This document shows, piece by piece, positions 60,077-64,000 of a DNA stretch of 64,000 nt (position 1 is the first letter of the stretch; every line of letters starts with the position of its first letter). The stretch is from positions 205,160-269,159 of the forward strand of contig NZ_JBBCJO010000010.1 of NCBI RefSeq assembly GCF_037190085.1. Direction: 5' to 3'. The notes beneath the pieces were generated by a model, which worked only from the letters and a program-made list of their open reading frames with translations, was not told where the DNA came from and made no database searches. A program made the translations under genes and the position numbers. The DNA comes from Gemmatimonas aurantiaca (lineage in GTDB: Bacteria; Gemmatimonadota; Gemmatimonadetes; Gemmatimonadales; Gemmatimonadaceae).

Positions 60077-61147
60077 GTGTTCACGACTGTCCTCCGCCCG
60101 CTCGTTGCACTCGGGATGTTCGTGCTGCTCTCCATGTCCGCGGCCTGCCGTGGCCCGGCGTCGTCACGCTCATCGTCTCCGCGTCCGCTCCCGCTGGAGG
60201 CGCTCATGCGGGAACGGACGCGGATGCTCATCGTCGACTCCGGTGTGACGGCCACGATCGTCGAACCGGAGACGCTCGATCCCACACGCGCGATCGAGCT
60301 GATTCTCTACGCGCTGCCCAACGGGAACAGCACGGCGGAGACGATGGGGCGCACACCCCGCGACAGCGGAGAATGGCGGTATGACATCCAGCACATCGCC
60401 GCCCAGACACGCCTGCTGCGCGCGCGTGGACTCACACAGGCCGTGGTGGTGTATCTCGAAGCGGCCGGAAAGAGCTGGCCCGAATGGCGACGGGTCCGCG
60501 GCTATCCGGAAGCCAACGCCCGCATCGGGCGCATGGTCGATCGTCTGAGGCAGGACGTGCTGAACACGGACAGCCGACGTCGATATACACCGGTGAATGT
60601 GACGCTCACCGGACACAGCGGCGGCGGCTCCTTCATGTTCGGCTTCATCGAAGGGCAGGAGACGATTCCGTCGTGGGTGGAGCGTATCGCCCTGCTCGAC
60701 GCCAACTACAACTTCGCCGCTGTTCACGGCCCTCCGTTGCAGACGTGGCTGAACGCCGCACCGTCGCATACGCTGGTGGTGCTGGCCTACGATGATCGCG
60801 AGATCACGCTCGATGGCAGGAAGGTCGTCTCGGACTCGGGCGGGACCTGGCGTGCCTCTCAGCGCATGATCGACTGGTTCGCGCCGCGGCGTCCGCTCAC
60901 GCGTGAGATGATCGGGGATTTCCAGCGCTGGCGCGACGCGTCCGGACAGGTGGAGATGTGGCTGCACCCCAATCCCGCCAATCGCATTCTGCACACCGAA
61001 CTGGTGGGCGAGATGAACGGGTATCTGTATGCCATGCTCACCCGGCGTCCCACTTCGGTGACGCCGTTGGCAATGCCCGGCCCGCCGCGTGTTTACCAGG
61101 GGCTTGTTTCGCACATCGAAAAATTCCCACTGGATCGCGATATTTGA
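60077..61147 (+). CDS. Lipoprotein with alpha/beta hydrolase-like fold, unknown function
   Basis: A 356-residue protein starting with GTG 60077, with lipoprotein signal (LVALGMFVLLSMSAAC). The central NVTLTGHSGGGSFMFG segment carries a GxSxGG nucleophile elbow (Ser in GHSGGG); candidates for the acid and base lie further on, but are not certain (AYDDRE and WLHPNPANRILH). This looks like an esterase-type lipoprotein, but I do not recognise a named family. Confidence 0.7.
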   Translation: MFTTVLRPLVALGMFVLLSMSAACRGPASSRSSSPRPLPLEALMRERTRMLIVDSGVTATIVEPETLDPTRAIELILYALPNGNSTAETMGRTPRDSGEWRYDIQHIAAQTRLLRARGLTQAVVVYLEAAGKSWPEWRRVRGYPEANARIGRMVDRLRQDVLNTDSRRRYTPVNVTLTGHSGGGSFMFGFIEGQETIPSWVERIALLDANYNFAAVHGPPLQTWLNAAPSHTLVVLAYDDREITLDGRKVVSDSGGTWRASQRMIDWFAPRRPLTREMIGDFQRWRDASGQVEMWLHPNPANRILHTELVGEMNGYLYAMLTRRPTSVTPLAMPGPPRVYQGLVSHIEKFPLDRDI

Positions 61148-61327
61148 CTTTCTGTGGCTGCAATTGAGCGATTGGGCCCATAATAAGGCGGTCTGCCCCG
61201 CCAGCGCTGTGGGACGGTTCTGCGTTATGCTGAGAGAGCGCGCCATGGATCGCTGCGCTCCTTCGTGCATCGTTCGTGCATCGTTACCGGGCCTTTACCA
61301 GGCTCTTCCCACCGTCTTTCAGTGACC

Positions 61328-62074
61328 ATGATCCTCCGTCGCTGTCTTCTTGCCGCGTTTGTCGGTATCGCGCCACTGGCGTGTGCCACGGCTCCCGCCC
61401 GAGCTCCCTCCGCCACCGGTGGCCAGGTGGCCGCCCAGACAACCGCCCCTGACATGGCCAGTCATGCGGGCCATACCATGACGGCTCCCGCTCCCGCCGC
61501 CAGTGCCGACGCACATGCCGGCCATGCCATGGCGGGTCACGATATGGCGGGCGGTCACAAGATGGATCTCGGCAACATCCCGGCTCCGACGATCCCCGCC
61601 GGGGCGCTCATCACGGTCGCCGATGTGCGTTTCATGCAGGGCATGATCGGACACCACGCCCAGGCCGTGGAGATGACGCGCATCGCGCGCGCCAACGGGT
61701 CCGATCCGTATGTCCTCAAGCTGGCGCAGAAGATCGATCTCTCCCAGATCGGTGAGATCGTCCTCATGCAGGACTGGCTCCGCGCGCACAAGCAGTTCGC
61801 GCCGGACACCTCGTCGTGGCGGACGATGTCCATGATGGGGCTGCTCACCGCCGACGAAATGAAGCAGCTCGAAGCCACGAAGGGCGCGGCCTTCGACAAG
61901 CTGTTTCTCACGCTCATGATCCGTCACCATGAGGGCGCGATCATGATGGTGCACGAGCTCTTCGGCACCCCGCGCGCCGGACAGGAAGTCGATGTGTCCG
62001 TGCTCGCCAACGATATCGAGACGACGCAATCGGCCGAGATCGCGCTGATGCGTCAGCTGTTGCTCGATCTGTAG
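61328..62074 (+). CDS. DUF305 family lipoprotein with Met/His-rich linker (cassette 2)
   Basis: A 248-residue lipoprotein (lipobox IAPLAC) paralogous to the DUF305 protein at 32 kb. Between the lipid anchor and the domain lies a Met/His-rich linker (repeats of HAGHTM, HAGHAM, AGHDM, GGHKM) that strongly suggests copper or other soft-metal binding. The two DUF305 halves carry MQGMIGHHAQAVEM and LMIRHHEGAIMMV. ATG 61328 gives the signal peptide directly. It is 75 nt upstream of the LVIVD paralogue. Confidence 0.9.
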   Translation: MILRRCLLAAFVGIAPLACATAPARAPSATGGQVAAQTTAPDMASHAGHTMTAPAPAASADAHAGHAMAGHDMAGGHKMDLGNIPAPTIPAGALITVADVRFMQGMIGHHAQAVEMTRIARANGSDPYVLKLAQKIDLSQIGEIVLMQDWLRAHKQFAPDTSSWRTMSMMGLLTADEMKQLEATKGAAFDKLFLTLMIRHHEGAIMMVHELFGTPRAGQEVDVSVLANDIETTQSAEIALMRQLLLDL

Positions 62075-62149
62075 GACCGTTCTCTCCTCATGTTCTCCGC
62101 AGTGTTTCCCACCTCACGGATCTCTCTTTCTTTCATGGAGTCGTTTCCG

Positions 62150-63964
62150 ATGTCATCGTTTCGCCGTCCACGCCTGATGGCTCTTGGTGTGGCCGTTGCC
62201 TCGTCGCTGGCCATCGCGCCCACGCTGGTGGCGCAGACCTATCCTTCGGGCAACGATCCACGCAACGGTCTGAAGTACGGACTGCACGACGCCGGAGAAG
62301 CCATCCAGGGCATGCGTCTCGTCTCGACCACGCGGAAGCCCGCCGTGCTCGACTCGATGGTCGGTCTCACGTTCGTGAACTCCGATCTCGCGTTCCGCGG
62401 CAACTACGTCTATCAGGGCAACTTCGCCGGCTTCTCCATCTGGGATGTGAGCAACCTGTCGAAGCCGGTGCTCGCCTCGGTGGTCTCCTGCATCACGTCG
62501 CAGGGCGATCCGTCCATCTACGGCAACCTGTTGTTCGTGTCGGCGGAGGGTGCCGGCAATCGCAACGACTGCGCCAAGGGCGGCGTGCAGGATCCGAAGG
62601 ATCACATGGCTGGCGTGCGTATCTACGACGTCTCCAATCCCAAGGCGCCGAAGCTGATCAAGAACGTGCAGACCTGCAAAGGCTCGCACACGCACACGCT
62701 GATTCCCGACCCGAAGAACAAGGACATCCTCTACATCTACGTGTCGGGTCAGCAGGGTGCGCGTCCGGACACCGAACTCGCGGGCTGCAAGACGGGAGCG
62801 GACCCCGACGACGAGAGCAACTCGCTCTACCGCCTCGACATCATCAAGGTCGACGTGAAGCGTCCGCAGGATGCCGCGGTGGTCAGCGGGGCGCGCATCT
62901 TCTCAGGACTGCGTCCGGCGCCCCGTCGTGGTGGTGGTGCGGCGCGCCCGATGCGCGCCATGTCCGCTGCCGACAGCGCCATGATGGCGGCGATGGCCAA
63001 TGCCGGTCCGCGCAACTGCCATGACGTGACGTCGTATCCGGAGATGGGGCTGCTCGCCGGCGCGTGCGGCAGCCACGGGCTGCTCGTCGACGTGTCGAAT
63101 CCCGAGAAGCCCGTGCGTCTCGATGCCGTGGCCGATACGAACTTCTCGCTCTGGCACACCGCCGTCTTCAGCAACGACGGCAAGAAGGTCGTCTTCACCG
63201 ACGAATGGGGCGGCGGCACCTCGCCGAACTGCCAGGCCATGCATCCGCTGGAGATGGGCGGCAACACCACGCTCGTCATCACCGGCGATCGCAAGTACAA
63301 GCAGCACGCGTACTTCAAAATTCCCACGGCGCAGAGCCCACAGGAAAACTGCGTCTCCCACAACGGGGGACTCATCCCCGTGCCCGGCCGTGACATCATG
63401 GTGCAGGGCTGGTATCAGGGCGGCGTGAACATCATCGACTTCACCGACCCCGACAAGCCGTACGAGATCGGCTTCTTCGATCGTGGTCCGGTGGATGCGC
63501 CGTCGGCGGAAGCCAACACGCGTCAGCGTGGCACCATCGCCGGGTCATGGGGCGCATACTGGTACAACGGCTACGTGTACTCGTCGGAGATGGCGCGTGG
63601 TCTCGACATCCTCGAGGTGTTGCCCGGCGACAAGCTGTCGGCCAACGAACTCGCGGCGGCCAAGCTGATCAGGATGGCCGAGTACAATCCGCAGGCCCAG
63701 CCGAAGCTGGTGTGGCCGGCGGCGTTCCCGGTCGTGCGCTCCTACCTCGACCAGCTCGTGCGGGACGGCGGGCTCGCGGCGGCGCGTACCACCGCCATCG
63801 GTCAGGCACTCGCCGCCGCCGAGAAGCAGTCGGGCGCCGCGCGCAAGGCTGCACTGAACACGCTGGCCGGCCAGGTGGAGCAGGATGCCACTGGGGCCCG
63901 CGACAGCGCCAAGGTCTCCACGATGGCCAAGGCCATCCGCGATCTCGCGGCCGCTACGAAGTGA
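62150..63964 (+). CDS. LVIVD-repeat beta-propeller protein (cassette 2)
   Basis: A 604-residue exported protein clearly paralogous to the one at 30-32 kb, with the same repeats (GFSIWDVSNLSKPVLA, GVRIYDVSNPKAPKLI, GLLVDVSNPEKPVRL) and the same conserved cysteines. A Met-rich insert (RPMRAMSAADSAMMAAMA) replaces the copy 1 loop. The start ATG 62150 has a GGAG 9 nt upstream; the in-frame ATG at 62135 does not. The gene ends 36 nt before the window edge. Confidence 0.9.
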   Translation: MSSFRRPRLMALGVAVASSLAIAPTLVAQTYPSGNDPRNGLKYGLHDAGEAIQGMRLVSTTRKPAVLDSMVGLTFVNSDLAFRGNYVYQGNFAGFSIWDVSNLSKPVLASVVSCITSQGDPSIYGNLLFVSAEGAGNRNDCAKGGVQDPKDHMAGVRIYDVSNPKAPKLIKNVQTCKGSHTHTLIPDPKNKDILYIYVSGQQGARPDTELAGCKTGADPDDESNSLYRLDIIKVDVKRPQDAAVVSGARIFSGLRPAPRRGGGAARPMRAMSAADSAMMAAMANAGPRNCHDVTSYPEMGLLAGACGSHGLLVDVSNPEKPVRLDAVADTNFSLWHTAVFSNDGKKVVFTDEWGGGTSPNCQAMHPLEMGGNTTLVITGDRKYKQHAYFKIPTAQSPQENCVSHNGGLIPVPGRDIMVQGWYQGGVNIIDFTDPDKPYEIGFFDRGPVDAPSAEANTRQRGTIAGSWGAYWYNGYVYSSEMARGLDILEVLPGDKLSANELAAAKLIRMAEYNPQAQPKLVWPAAFPVVRSYLDQLVRDGGLAAARTTAIGQALAAAEKQSGAARKAALNTLAGQVEQDATGARDSAKVSTMAKAIRDLAAATK

Positions 63965-64000
63965 GCACGCGGTAAAGAGGTGATGAAATCAAAAGCGGGC

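Overview
The window is a high-GC, densely coded bacterial chromosome segment with no sign of phage, transposon, CRISPR, rRNA or tRNA. Gene content points to Gemmatimonadota (Gemmatimonas-like): tandem DUF5117/DUF5118-type zinc metalloproteases, a SusC/SusD pair outside Bacteroidota, TonB receptors with carboxypeptidase-regulatory N-termini, a DUF5916 protein, LVIVD-repeat proteins with DUF305 partners, and many exported peptidases. This assignment is inferred from gene repertoire, not from a marker gene.

Layout. 0-7 kb, minus strand: a LytS/LytTR-type two-component pair upstream of two tandem, translationally coupled secreted metalloprotease lipoproteins. 7-11 kb: two alpha/beta hydrolases and an SPFH (band 7) / ribbon-helix-helix / hydrolase operon whose promoter region carries a perfect 14-bp palindrome. 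11-20 kb: MFS transporter, SRPBCC protein, hybrid histidine kinase, a plant-type enoyl-ACP reductase, a Sua5-type threonylcarbamoyl-AMP synthase, an SDR, small hypothetical genes and a PaaG-like enoyl-CoA isomerase. 20-28 kb: mannose-1-phosphate guanylyltransferase, a PLP decarboxylase, a lipoprotein, a CcdA-TlpA-LacI operon, and the ABC-F factor EttA.

28-30 kb: a class II Fic protein with a C-terminal winged helix. Its AT-rich upstream region carries ten TGTCGAT-type half-sites in strict 10-bp register with a 70-bp period; one perfect inverted repeat fills the -35/-10 spacer of a plausible fic promoter. I consider this the most interesting undescribed signal in the window.

30-35 kb: DUF305-LVIVD cassette 1 (minus strand), a small secreted barrel-like protein, and a divergent Lrp regulator / EamA exporter pair. 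35-52 kb: a nutrient-acquisition region with an S9 peptidase, a four-gene catabolic operon (sodium:solute symporter, SDR, tartrate/isopropylmalate-type dehydrogenase, MmsA), a divergent M20 hydrolase, SusC-SusD-P1 peptidase, and an omega-amino acid aminotransferase. Together these could import and degrade short peptides, possibly beta-alanyl peptides, through malonate semialdehyde to acetyl-CoA (hypothesis). 52-61 kb: TonB receptor, metallophosphoesterase, Tat-exported epimerase-like protein, DUF5916 protein and a lipoprotein hydrolase. 61-64 kb: a second DUF305-LVIVD cassette on the plus strand, paralogous and inverted relative to cassette 1, about 29 kb away.
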